Assembly: GCF_020171625.1 (NCBI RefSeq)
Contig: NZ_JAIUZY010000007.1
Coordinates: 180,553 to 244,552, forward strand
Direction of reading: 5' to 3'
DNA from: Salipiger bermudensis
GTDB taxonomy: Bacteria; Pseudomonadota; Alphaproteobacteria; Rhodobacterales; Rhodobacteraceae
Length of the DNA stretch: 64,000 bases
The position numbers and the translations under genes were made by a program. Within the stretch, counting starts at the first letter, position 1; each line of letters begins with the position of its first letter. Under the pieces are notes generated by a model. The model made no database searches. It worked only from the letters and a program-made list of their open reading frames with translations, and had not been told where the DNA came from. Shown one piece after another: positions 19,196 through 29,741 of the stretch.

Positions 19196-19565
19196 GACTT
19201 TCGGATCATGTTCCGGCGTCGTCTCTCGGGGCGCATCGGGATCGGGCGCATAGATACCGCCCAAATGCAGCAATTCAAGCGTTTTGCCCTGCCCTCCCGC
19301 AAGCGTGAGCCCCGCCGGGACAGCTTGTCGCAGCATCGAAATTTCTCGAAAAACTTCGCAAACGCCAACCTTGCGCCCCCCCGGATGCCGTTGCCCCCCA
19401 CGCCCAGCGCGCGGAGTCTTGGGACCGTTTACGCCCCCTCTCCAACGTCGCCCTCTTACCGACCGGTCGCCCTCTCTTCGCCCTGTTCGCCCGCCCGAAC
19501 TCTCTACTTACGCCTCTTAACCACGCTGTCGCGTGGCGATCCTGCCGGTCCGACAGAGCCCGCAC
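19196..19565. other. Non-coding gap between hemA promoter and dipeptidase promoter
   Basis: About 370 bp with several open frames on both strands but none with protein-like composition or a ribosome binding site. I see no repeat, RNA gene or terminator in it. Confidence 0.4.
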
Positions 19566-19593
19566 TGGACAGTGCCCACGGCGCTGCTAGGGT
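19566..19593 (+). promoter_or_regulatory. Candidate sigma-70-type promoter of the M20 dipeptidase gene
   Basis: TGGACA and TAGGGT are separated by 16 bases; transcription would start near 19600, 35 bases before the ATG. The match is reasonable for this GC-rich lineage but was made by eye. Confidence 0.42.
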
Positions 19594-19634
19594 CGCGACG
19601 AACCCATTTCCCGACACCCACAGGAGCCCATGGC

Positions 19635-21008
<1,374 letters not shown>

Positions 21009-21018
21009 CGTATGTCCA

Positions 21019-21055
21019 TGCTGGGGGGCGTTCGGGAATCGAACGTCCCCCAGCA
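21019..21055. terminator. Strong 16-bp hairpin after the dipeptidase gene
   Basis: TGCTGGGGGGCGTTCG and CGAACGTCCCCCAGCA pair over 16 positions (one G-U) around a 5-base loop, starting 11 bp after the stop codon. There is no T-run after it, so it is either a Rho-assisted end or an RNA-stability structure. Confidence 0.55.
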
Positions 21056-21239
21056 GCGACGCCTGACCCGGGTTCCGCGCCACGGAACGTGGCAAAAAGC
21101 CCCTCTCGTCGCCGCAAAGCTGCCACTGTCCGGGCAGCGCCCTGCAAGATACCGAAAATACTCGGACAATCTTCATTTTCAGAACCCGTTGCAGCCCCAT
21201 TCGCCGCACAAATCCGCCATGTTCTCCCTCTAGCCTGCC

Positions 21240-21360
21240 CATAAGGTTCGGTACGGCCCCCGGTCACCGCCTCCATCGCCAAGGCTCTCAGGCAAAGCGC
21301 CGAGAGGCCGGGCCGCCGGAGGCAAGACTGGAACAGCTTACCGGCAAGACGAACTGACGG
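21240..21360 (+). ncRNA. Glycine-riboswitch-like leader RNA
   Basis: The leader contains CTCTCAGGCAAA at 21275-21286 followed by a GAGAG after 7 bases, the signature of the 3' half of a glycine aptamer (CUCUCAGGCAAAAGGACAGAG). A second block, GCCGCCGGAGGCAAG (from 21312) and then ACCGGCAAGACGAACTGAC, resembles a second aptamer in tandem. The element lies directly before the ATG of a small membrane protein. The 5' parts of the aptamers are less clear, so borders are approximate; Rfam-type covariance scoring would decide. Confidence 0.6.
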
Positions 21361-21375
21361 GCCGGGACACGGGAC

Positions 21376-21906
21376 ATGAGAAACTACACGTTTCGCAAGT
21401 TGACACAGCAGGACTTCAAGGCACGGGTTGGCCGCGTCGACGCCAGCGTTTCGCGCCGTGGTGCTGCGACGACGACCTTCTCTTCGCCCGCACGCCCTCT
21501 CGTGTCGCTGATCCTTGGGTTCGGCTGGGCCTATCTGGTGATCGCGGTCTCCCGGAACCGCGGCCATATCGAGCACAGCCTGCTTCAGGGCTCCCTGCCT
21601 ACCGAATACCACGACCATGTGCTCTTCATGCTGGCCGGTCTGCTCGCCATGTCGGCGGTGATGCTCGGGCTTCACCTCTTCCGCTTCCTGATGGCGCGGC
21701 GCACCAGCGCCGGAAAGCGCAACTCAGGTGGCCTTCTGGCCGGCGCCCTCGCAGCCGGGGCGCTGGTCTACACGCCGCCGAGTGTCTTCGATGCCGGACT
21801 GGGCCTGATCGATGAGAACTCGCGCGCCCTGTTCACCGCTGCGTCCTCCACGACGAAGATCGATTTCGCCGCGATTTCCCTCGCTGCCTCGAACAGCATG
21901 AACTGA
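21376..21906 (+). CDS. Small inner-membrane protein of unknown function downstream of riboswitch-like leader
   Basis: A 176-residue protein with a basic cytosolic N-terminus (MRNYTFRKLTQQDFKARVGR) and three hydrophobic spans: about residues 47-65 (PLVSLILGFGWAYLVIAVS), 84-108 (VLFMLAGLLAMSAVMLGLHLF) and 121-138. I do not recognise a family function. The N-terminal motif and small size look like a conserved Rhodobacterales protein. If the glycine-type leader is real, expression would follow glycine or a related ligand. No strong ribosome binding site is visible before the ATG, which could mean it is sequestered by the leader structure. Confidence 0.65.
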   Translation: MRNYTFRKLTQQDFKARVGRVDASVSRRGAATTTFSSPARPLVSLILGFGWAYLVIAVSRNRGHIEHSLLQGSLPTEYHDHVLFMLAGLLAMSAVMLGLHLFRFLMARRTSAGKRNSGGLLAGALAAGALVYTPPSVFDAGLGLIDENSRALFTAASSTTKIDFAAISLAASNSMN

Positions 21907-22045
21907 GGCCGGCCCCCTGACCCTATCGTGACGCGCCGACCGATCGCGCTTCCCTCACGCATCGGAAACGCCCACGCGCGCTGATCGCCGTTCCTGGCGG
22001 TCAGCGCTGTTGCTGCCAAGGGTCACGCAGTCCCATACCGACCGC

Positions 22046-22921
22046 TCAGAATAGCCCGCTGAACCGCTCGGGCAGCAGGTATTGCTGGTCATACTCGGGG
22101 CGCTCGAACTGCCAATAGCCTGTCTCCCCCCGCGCCTTCCAGCTCCGCCTCATGCGCTTGCGCACCCAAGCGAGGTCGAACCCCTCCTGCATCGGCAGCT
22201 TCGCGAAGGCCTCGAACAGCGCCCGATCCTCGCCTCGCGCCTCCGCGAACCAGTGGCGCCCGATCGAGGCCTCCTTCACGCTCACGCCGATCTCGTCGGT
22301 CACGGCGTTGCGGCGGTCCATCGCTTCGACATAGGTGCCGAAATCGCAGAACTTCAGGTGAAACAGGTAGAGCGGCTCCGGCGTGAAGAGCTTGGACGCC
22401 TGCGTGAAATGCCCGCCGCGCGCGATCTTGGTGCCAAGCGAGATCACGCAGGGCTTGGAATAATGCGGCGCCAACCGCACGTGCCGGCGCGGCCCGAGGA
22501 TCTGCCCTTCGATCGGCTTCTCTTCGATGTCGATGCGGTGGATCACCTCGAGGCCCAGCGGCGTCAGCACCCGCCGCAGCGGCTGCTCGGCGAGGTAATC
22601 GACCAGCCCGCGCCCCTCTTCGGGGTCGAGCACCACCAGCTCATCGACATCGCCCACGATGACATGGCTGTAGTACCCGCGCAGCCCCGCGACGAGGCCA
22701 TTCAGCAGCCGCCAGCGCTTCATGTCGAAATTCGGATGCGGATCGCCCGGGATGCCGATCACGTTGCAGCCCTCGGCCAGCCGCGCCACCGCGTCGCCGC
22801 GCCCGTGGTTGACGATGTAGCAGTTCTCGCGCCCCAGCATCCCGCCGTAATGGCGCAGCCATGCCTTCAGGAAGAAGGCATCGTCCCGCATCATTGTCAC
22901 CGCCGCCACGACCGATTGCAT
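22046..22921 (-). CDS. Glycosyltransferase family 2-like protein
   Basis: A 291-residue protein starting MQSVVAAVTMMRDDAFFLKAW, typical of the Glyco_tranf_2_4 group in which a nucleotide-sugar enzyme begins with an MMRDE-like segment. GDVDELV near residue 90 serves as the DXD metal/sugar-nucleotide motif. The C-terminal part is basic and Trp/Tyr-rich. I chose the ATG at 22921, which has AAAGGG nine bases upstream, over one 3 codons earlier where that sequence abuts the start. Its divergent neighbour is sulfotransferase-like, so both may modify a surface polysaccharide; this is inference. Confidence 0.8.
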   Translation of the reverse strand: MQSVVAAVTMMRDDAFFLKAWLRHYGGMLGRENCYIVNHGRGDAVARLAEGCNVIGIPGDPHPNFDMKRWRLLNGLVAGLRGYYSHVIVGDVDELVVLDPEEGRGLVDYLAEQPLRRVLTPLGLEVIHRIDIEEKPIEGQILGPRRHVRLAPHYSKPCVISLGTKIARGGHFTQASKLFTPEPLYLFHLKFCDFGTYVEAMDRRNAVTDEIGVSVKEASIGRHWFAEARGEDRALFEAFAKLPMQEGFDLAWVRKRMRRSWKARGETGYWQFERPEYDQQYLLPERFSGLF

Positions 22922-23045
22922 CCGTCCCATCCCTTTCTTGCCAGCTGCCCCGACGATAGCCTATCGGCAGGTCGTTCCGAAGAGAATCGCCATTGCCAGC
23001 CCGGCCCGACAGCGTTGCGGGCATATCACGCCGAGGCCCAGCCAG

Positions 23046-23795
23046 ATGATCCCCGACGACTTCTCTGAGACCGGACTGCATTTCGCCCTGACCGGAGCCA
23101 GGATCACCCGCTATCAGGTCTTCGGCGAGCGCTCCTCGGGCACCAACTACGTCAAGCGGCTGATCGGGCGAAACACCGCCCTGGCCCCGAGCGACGAGTT
23201 CGGCTGGAAGCACGGCTTTCCGCAGATGACCGCGATCCCCGCCGACCTCGTGGTGATCTGCGTTATCCGCCATGCGGCCGAATGGGCGCTGTCGATGCAC
23301 GCCAAACCCTGGCATTGCCCCCCCGAGATGCAGCGCCTGCCCTTCGCCGCCTTCCTGCGCGCAAAGTGGGCCACCATCGCCGACCGGCCGCGCTACTTCC
23401 CGCAGGTGCAGGCGCATGGCGGCGGCGGCGAGGCCTTGCAGCTCGACCGCCATCCGCTGACCGGGGCGCCCTTCGCCAACCTGTTCGATCTGCGCCGTGC
23501 CAAGCTCGAAGGGCTTCTGGGCTTCCTGAACCGCGGCTGCTCGGTGATCCTCTGCCGGCTGGAAACCGTGCAAGGACACCCCGAGAGCTTTCTGAAAACG
23601 CTGGAGAAACGCCTCTCGCTGCCGCCCGCGCCGCAGCCCTACCGCCCGGTGGTCAAGCGCCTCGGGTCGCGGTTCCTGCCGTCGGTCGAGGACCGCCCGG
23701 CCACCCCCAAGCGGCTTGCGCCCGACGATCTCACCTTCCTGCAAAGTCAGCTCGATCTCGGGCGCGAGGCGGATCTGGGCTACCGCTATTCGTGA
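23046..23795 (+). CDS. Sulfotransferase-like P-loop protein
   Basis: A 249-residue protein. ERSSGTNYVKRLI near residue 27 resembles the 5'-phosphosulfate loop of sulfotransferases, and VICVIRHAAEWALSMH near residue 73 resembles the 3'-phosphate-binding block (a Arg followed by a helix with Ser). Length and layout fit a small cytosolic PAPS-dependent sulfotransferase, but the match is not strong enough to name a substrate. It is divergent from the glycosyltransferase gene and its last 10 bp overlap the convergent DUF3422 gene. Confidence 0.6.
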   Translation: MIPDDFSETGLHFALTGARITRYQVFGERSSGTNYVKRLIGRNTALAPSDEFGWKHGFPQMTAIPADLVVICVIRHAAEWALSMHAKPWHCPPEMQRLPFAAFLRAKWATIADRPRYFPQVQAHGGGGEALQLDRHPLTGAPFANLFDLRRAKLEGLLGFLNRGCSVILCRLETVQGHPESFLKTLEKRLSLPPAPQPYRPVVKRLGSRFLPSVEDRPATPKRLAPDDLTFLQSQLDLGREADLGYRYS

Positions 23796-25087
23796 GCCTC
23801 GCCGCCCTCGACCCGGGCACGGATGCGCCGGAGCCCGAGCCAGACCGCCAGCACCACCGGCGGCACCACGAGCGCCGTCATCAGGCCCTTGCTGATCCCC
23901 GCCATCCCCGCCACCGGGTAAAGCAGATAGGCCACCAGCGACACCGCGTAATAGCTGATCGCCACGACCGAGAGCCCTTCGACGGTGTGCTGCAGTCTCA
24001 GCTGCAGCCCGGCGCGCCGGTCCATGCTCTCGAGCAGGTCCTGGTTCTGCGCCGAGCGCTTCACCTCGACCCGCGTGCGCAGAAGGTCGCCCGCCCGCAT
24101 CGCCCGCGCCGACATCGCCTCGAGCCGCTTCTCGGCGCTCTTCACCGTGCGCATGGCCGGATCGAAGCGCCGCGCCATGAACTCGCGAAAGGTCTGCCGC
24201 CCCTCGAAGCGCTCCTCGCGCAGCACCGCGATGCGCTGCGTCACCAGCGCCTCGTAGGCGCCGGTGGCCGAGAGCCGGAACGCAGTCTGCGCCGACAGGG
24301 TCTCGAGCTCCGACGACACCCGCAGCAGCGCCTGCAGCGTCTCCTCCTCGGGCGCGTTACCATGGGTCATGGCGGTCATCAGCCGGGTCAGCTCCTCGTC
24401 GATCTCGGTCATCCGCGGCTGGATCGCCCGCACCCGGGTGAAGCCCAGCATCGACATCGCCTTGTAGGTCTCGATCTCGCAGAGCCGCTGCACGATGCGC
24501 CCCACCCGGCGTACCCCCACATCGCTGCGCGGGAACACCGCGAAGCGCAAATGGCCGCCCTCGTCGATGCGGAAGTCGCCCGCCACCACGACGGCATCGT
24601 CGATCACCCGGCTCACCGCGAGGCTGTCCGCCACCATCCAGTCCCGCGTCAGATCGTTGATCCGGCTCTCGTCCTCGGGGCGCTCGCAGATCCGCAGCAT
24701 CGCCGAGGTCACCCGCACGCCCGGCGCCTCGCGCAGCCAGTCTTCGGGAAAGACCTCGAAATCCGCCGGGTCGTAAGGCCGCTCGCCCAGCCCGTTGAGG
24801 AACACCGTGTAGGTGACGAACTCGGTATGCTGCTCCCATTTCAAGACGTGCTTGCCGATGGCCGCGGTGAAATGGGTGGCGCCGGGCTGGGGATGCTGGG
24901 TGCCGTAGCGGTCGAGCAGGTCGATCAGGTGATCGAGATCCTCCGAGCGGTCGCGCGAGGCCGCGTCCTGCGCCTTCTTGATGGCCAGATAGACCGCTCG
25001 CGCCGGCGCCTGCAGCGCGGGAAACGGGCGGGCGTGCAGCTCGTTGGCGAGCTGGTAGCGCAGCGGGTGATCCTCGATCGGGGGCAT
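23786..25087 (-). CDS. DUF3422 family membrane protein
   Basis: A 433-residue protein beginning MPPIEDHPLRYQLANELHARPFP, the N-terminal signature of DUF3422. A long soluble region with predicted helices (about 230-350) precedes two C-terminal membrane spans (about 372-395 and 402-422). The family is common in Proteobacteria and its function is not established. It overlaps the convergent sulfotransferase-like gene by 10 bp at its 3' end. Confidence 0.88.
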   Translation of the reverse strand: MPPIEDHPLRYQLANELHARPFPALQAPARAVYLAIKKAQDAASRDRSEDLDHLIDLLDRYGTQHPQPGATHFTAAIGKHVLKWEQHTEFVTYTVFLNGLGERPYDPADFEVFPEDWLREAPGVRVTSAMLRICERPEDESRINDLTRDWMVADSLAVSRVIDDAVVVAGDFRIDEGGHLRFAVFPRSDVGVRRVGRIVQRLCEIETYKAMSMLGFTRVRAIQPRMTEIDEELTRLMTAMTHGNAPEEETLQALLRVSSELETLSAQTAFRLSATGAYEALVTQRIAVLREERFEGRQTFREFMARRFDPAMRTVKSAEKRLEAMSARAMRAGDLLRTRVEVKRSAQNQDLLESMDRRAGLQLRLQHTVEGLSVVAISYYAVSLVAYLLYPVAGMAGISKGLMTALVVPPVVLAVWLGLRRIRARVEGGEAHE

Positions 25088-25214
25088 GGGGCGTCCTTGG
25101 GCAGTGATCTGGCGAAACCTACAAGGCCCCGCCCCGAAGTAAAGAAAATTTCACCAGCCCTTTCAAACCCTTAGCGGGATACAACCGTATACCCGGGCGC
25201 AAGCCTCGGAAATC

Positions 25215-25622
25215 TCACCGCTTTGCCGGCGGCAGCGGCCGGTAGTGCGAGACCATGACATAGTCCTTGCGCGGCCCCCGCACATGCCAGCGCGCCTGCC
25301 ATTCGGGCCAGCGGCTGAAATCGTAGTGTACGTCGTACTGGTCGGGATCGCACCAATGCGCCGCCGCGCCGCCCTCCGCCGGGACCTGGTGAAAGAACCG
25401 CCCGTCCTCGAAGAACACCCGCAGGTCGCTGTCCCAGAGGTAGCGCCGCTCGGCCGCGAAGCGCCCCTGCCCCATGACAAGCTCGCCGCGCTCGACATAG
25501 ACCGCGCCCGCACCCTCGGGCCGCCACTCGGCACCCCCTTCGAAGCGCGCCGCACTGCCATCGCCGTGGCTGATCTCCCGCGCGAGCTGCCATGTCCCGA
25601 GAAACCCCTCCAACCCGCGCAT
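25215..25622 (-). CDS. DUF6314 family protein
   Basis: A 135-residue protein with the conserved C-terminal block HWCDPDQYDVHYDF followed by WPEWQARW and GPRKDYVMVSHYRP, typical of the DUF6314 family of Rhodobacterales. It looks like a lipocalin-type small beta-barrel protein (MRGLEGFLGTWQLAREI at the start), function unknown. The ATG has AAGGG eight bases upstream, and that sequence belongs to the edge of an intergenic repeat at 25634. A much longer open frame upstream is antisense to purB. Confidence 0.8.
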   Translation of the reverse strand: MRGLEGFLGTWQLAREISHGDGSAARFEGGAEWRPEGAGAVYVERGELVMGQGRFAAERRYLWDSDLRVFFEDGRFFHQVPAEGGAAAHWCDPDQYDVHYDFSRWPEWQARWHVRGPRKDYVMVSHYRPLPPAKR

Positions 25623-25633
25623 CGCCCAGCCCT

Positions 25634-25696
25634 TCTCTACGTCCAAAATACTCCGGGGGAGTCGCAGCTCTGCTGCGGCGGGGGCAGCGCCCCCCC
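25634..25696 (+). repeat. Intergenic AAATACTCC repeat, copy A (long, two-hairpin form)
   Basis: A core TCTCTACGTCCAAAATACTC is followed by CCGGGGG and two adjacent perfect hairpins: CGCAGC-TCT-GCTGCG at 25663-25677 and GGGGGC-AGC-GCCCCC at 25680-25694. The same layout occurs in copy B at 47699, where the first stem has a different sequence but still pairs. It lies between the divergent DUF6314 and purB genes. Confidence 0.75.
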
Positions 25697-25826
25697 TGCG
25701 CCCGGAGCCCCCGTCTTCCGGCCCCTTCCGCACAGCCCCGCCTGCCGCAAAGGCAGCCGACCCTTGCCGCCCAGCCCGCCACGCCCTATGACGCGCGCAA
25801 CCCGCACGCAACCCCGAGGATAGCCG

Positions 25827-27131
<1,305 letters not shown>

Positions 27132-27147
27132 GCCGCGCCTTACCATG

Positions 27148-27184
27148 GCCTCCGGCCGGGCGCGACGCGCTGCCGGCCGGAGGC
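27148..27184. terminator. 12-bp perfect hairpin after purB
   Basis: GCCTCCGGCCGG and CCGGCCGGAGGC pair perfectly around a 13-base loop, 17 bp after the purB stop. No T-run follows, so termination by this structure alone is uncertain. Confidence 0.5.
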
Positions 27185-27280
27185 AAGCTCCCCCGTGGCG
27201 CATCGCCGGCGCACCCCGGGGCTTTGCCCACCGCTGCGCCCGTCACGCCCCTGTGACAGCCGCCTCGATCCGGTTTCCTT

Positions 27281-27308
27281 TTGCCGCTACGTCACTCCAT
27301 GCTAGCCT
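27281..27308 (+). promoter_or_regulatory. Candidate promoter of the small exported protein gene
   Basis: TTGCCG and TAGCCT are separated by 16 bases; transcription would begin near 27315, about 20 bases before the ATG at 27336. Confidence 0.42.
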
Positions 27309-27335
27309 GCCTGCATTGCAACAGGAGGACACAAG

Positions 27336-27488
27336 ATGACGATCAAGACAGTCCTGTCCGCCGCTGCCCTCGTGGTTGCGCCGGCCCTCGCCATGGCCTG
27401 CCCGGCGCATGATCAGGCCAAGATGAGTTGCGCCGACGGCATGGTTTACGATTCTGCCAGCCACAGCTGCAAGGTCATCTCGGGCTGA
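27336..27488 (+). CDS. Small exported cysteine-containing protein, 50 residues
   Basis: The product begins MTIKTVLSAAALVVAPALAM, a signal peptide with a likely cut after AMA, leaving a mature peptide of about 29 residues with three cysteines (Cys22, Cys32, Cys45) and the pattern C-ADGMVYD-C. AGGAGG lies 8 bases before the ATG, a promoter-like pair precedes it and a strong terminator follows at once, so it is a single-gene transcript. Its function is unknown. I consider it real because signal peptide, ribosome binding site and terminator all agree. Confidence 0.78.
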   Translation: MTIKTVLSAAALVVAPALAMACPAHDQAKMSCADGMVYDSASHSCKVISG

Positions 27489-27511
27489 GAGCCCCTTGCA
27501 AATCTGACCGG

Positions 27512-27536
27512 GGCGGCCCGCCGGGCCGCCTTTTTT
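27512..27536 (+). terminator. Rho-independent terminator of the small exported protein gene
   Basis: GGCGGCCC and GGGCCGCC pair perfectly around a 3-base loop and are followed by six T. Confidence 0.93.
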
Positions 27537-27627
27537 ATTGCCCGGACCGCCCGTGCCGCATCTCTGGTGAGGCTTCGTTAACCCCGTCGCGCTACCTCTT
27601 ACGGGGTCCCATCCGAAGCGGTGCAAG

Positions 27628-28680
27628 ATGTCTCACGCCTCCTCTCTCGCCACCCTTCCCGGCCCCTCCTCGGGTCGCGGTCCTCTCACCCGGCGGGCCA
27701 AGGCCGCCATCGTGGTGCAGTTCCTGCTTAACGAAGGCGCCGATGTGCCGCTCTCGGCCCTGCCCGACGAGCTGCAGGCCGAGCTTACGGCGCAGCTTGG
27801 CCGGATGCGCTATATCGACCGCGAGACGCTCAACAGCGTGATAGAGGAATTCGCCAACGAGCTTGAACAGATCGGCCTGTCCTTTCCCGGCGACATGGCC
27901 GGGGCGCTCTCGGCGCTGGACGGGCGCATCAGCCACCGCACCGCCGCGCGCCTGCGCAAGGAGGCCGGGGTGCGCCAGACCGGCGACCCGTGGGAGCGGA
28001 TCAACGCCCTCGACGAAGAGCGGCTCGAGGCACTGGTGCTGGGCGAGTCGACCGAGGTTGCGGCGGTGATGATGTCGAAGATCGAAACCGCCAAGGCCGC
28101 CAAGGTGCTCGCCCGCCTGCCCGGTGATCGCGCCAGGCGCATCAGCTATGCCATCTCGATGACCGCCGGTGTCAGCCCCGAGGCGGTCGATCGCATCGGC
28201 CTCAGCATCGCCGCGCAGCTCGATGCCGAACCGCTCCGCGCCTTCGAGAAAAAGCCCAATGAACGGGTCGGCGCGATCCTGAACTACGCCGCCAGCGCCA
28301 AGCGCGACGAGGTGCTCGAAGGTTTGGAAGAAACCGACAAGGCGTTCGCAGAGGCGGTGCGCAGGGCCATCTTCACCTTCGCCAACATCCCCGAGCGGCT
28401 GAAGCCCGAGGATGTCCCCAAAATCACCCGCGACGTGCCCGGCGACGTGCTGACCATCGCCATTGCCGCCGCCAGCAACGAAGACGATCTCAAGGCGGTC
28501 GAGTTCATCCTCGAGAGCGTCTCCAAGCGCATGTCCGGCTCGCTGCGCGAGGATGCCGCCGGGATGAGCGTCAGCGCCAAGAAGGGGGAGACCGCGATGA
28601 ACGAGGTCGTCTCGGCGATCCGCGACCTGATCGCCACCGGAGAGATCGAGCTGCGCGATCCCGACGGCGACGACGACTGA
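27628..28680 (+). CDS. fliG: FliG-like flagellar motor switch protein, isolated from other flagellar genes
   Basis: A 350-residue protein with the three-part FliG layout. The N-terminal domain (about 20-115) has ALPDELQAELTAQLGRMRYID; the middle domain (about 120-215) has AKVLARLPGDRARRISYAIS; the C-terminal domain (about 230-345) has FTFANIPERLKPEDVPKITR and then a helix ending SKRMSGSLREDA, which in FliG forms the torque-generating charged ridge. FliG couples the MS ring to the C ring and stators. No other flagellar gene is near, so it is either a dispersed fliG of this lineage or a paralogue with another role. The ATG is 91 bp after a terminator. Confidence 0.83.
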   Translation: MSHASSLATLPGPSSGRGPLTRRAKAAIVVQFLLNEGADVPLSALPDELQAELTAQLGRMRYIDRETLNSVIEEFANELEQIGLSFPGDMAGALSALDGRISHRTAARLRKEAGVRQTGDPWERINALDEERLEALVLGESTEVAAVMMSKIETAKAAKVLARLPGDRARRISYAISMTAGVSPEAVDRIGLSIAAQLDAEPLRAFEKKPNERVGAILNYAASAKRDEVLEGLEETDKAFAEAVRRAIFTFANIPERLKPEDVPKITRDVPGDVLTIAIAAASNEDDLKAVEFILESVSKRMSGSLREDAAGMSVSAKKGETAMNEVVSAIRDLIATGEIELRDPDGDDD

Positions 28681-28808
28681 CCGTCCGGGCCGGACCGCGA
28701 TGGCCCGGCCCGGCGCGAGGCCGCCGCGCAGCCCCCATCCCGGACCCGGCGCTTGTGCCGCGCCGCCGCGCGGCCTATCTCTTCGCCCGCAACGACAGGA
28801 GCGGACGC

Positions 28809-29741
28809 TTGGGCAAGAGCAAGGACACAGCGCGCGGCGGCTGGGCCGACTGGATGGCGGACCGCGCCCTGCGCGGTCTGATCGCACTCGCGCTCGCCCT
28901 GCCCCTGCGCGCCCGGTTGAGGGTCATGGGCTGGGCCGTGCGCCGGGTCATTGCCCCGCTCGCCGGCTATCGCTCGCGCGTGCTCGACAACCTCGCCCAT
29001 GTCTGGCCCGACCTGCCCGAGGCCGAGCGCCAGCGCATCGCCGACGAGGTGACCGAGAATGCCGGTCGCACGATGATCGAGAATTACGACGTGGCCGGCC
29101 TGCTCGAGCGCATGAAGGAGGCCCCGGTCTCGGGCGACGGCCTCCCGGAGATCGAGCGCGCCCGCGCCGAGGGGCGCCCGGTGCTCTTCGTCACCGGCCA
29201 TTACGGCAATTTCGAAGCCCCGCGCGCGGCATTGGTGGCGCGCGGCTGGCGCATCGGCGGGCTCTACCGTCCGATGGCCAACCCGTTCTTCAACGCCCAT
29301 TACGCCGCCAACATGCACGCCCTGTCGGACCCGGTCTTCGAACAGGGCCGGCGCGGCACCATGGGGCTTTTGAAGCACATCCGCGGCGGCGGCATGGGCG
29401 TGCTGCTCTTCGATGTCTACAGCAGCGACGGCACGCCGATCGACTTCCTCGGCCAGCCCGCCCCCACCCTGACCTCGAGCGCCGAGATCGCGCTCAAGAC
29501 CGGCGCGCTCTTCGTGCCGTTCTTCGGCATCCGCCAGCCCGACGGCGTCTCTTTCGAGGCAGTGTTCGAGGCGCCGATCCCGCACGGCGATCCGGTCGAG
29601 ATGATGCGTGCAGCGACGCGCCGGCTCGAAGCACGGATCGAGGCGGACCCCGGACAATGGTTCTGGATTCACCGCCGCTGGAAACCGAAGCGGCAGGCCA
29701 AGCGTCAGCGCAAGCGCGCGGCGGCAAGAATGGCGCCGTGA
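28809..29741 (+). CDS. LpxL/HtrB-type lipid A acyltransferase
   Basis: A 310-residue inner-membrane acyltransferase of the lysophospholipid/lipid A family. The catalytic motif HYGNFE (H-X4-E) near residue 119, GGLYRPMANPFFN and GVLLFDVYSSDGTPIDFLG (the QxxDQD-like region) are seen, with an N-terminal hydrophobic helix. It should transfer a secondary acyl chain to lipid A or act on a related lipid. I chose TTG at 28809, which has AGGAG seven bases upstream; a GTG 18 codons earlier has no such site. Its last 37 bp overlap the convergent DUF1223 gene. Confidence 0.88.
   Translation: MGKSKDTARGGWADWMADRALRGLIALALALPLRARLRVMGWAVRRVIAPLAGYRSRVLDNLAHVWPDLPEAERQRIADEVTENAGRTMIENYDVAGLLERMKEAPVSGDGLPEIERARAEGRPVLFVTGHYGNFEAPRAALVARGWRIGGLYRPMANPFFNAHYAANMHALSDPVFEQGRRGTMGLLKHIRGGGMGVLLFDVYSSDGTPIDFLGQPAPTLTSSAEIALKTGALFVPFFGIRQPDGVSFEAVFEAPIPHGDPVEMMRAATRRLEARIEADPGQWFWIHRRWKPKRQAKRQRKRAAARMAP

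Noticed and set aside
25177..25195. GTATAC-containing inverted sequence near the DUF6314 gene as a further site of the catabolic regulator
   Set aside because: A 6-bp GTATAC is expected several times by chance in 64 kb, and the flanks do not match the 18-bp pair at 41511/41683.
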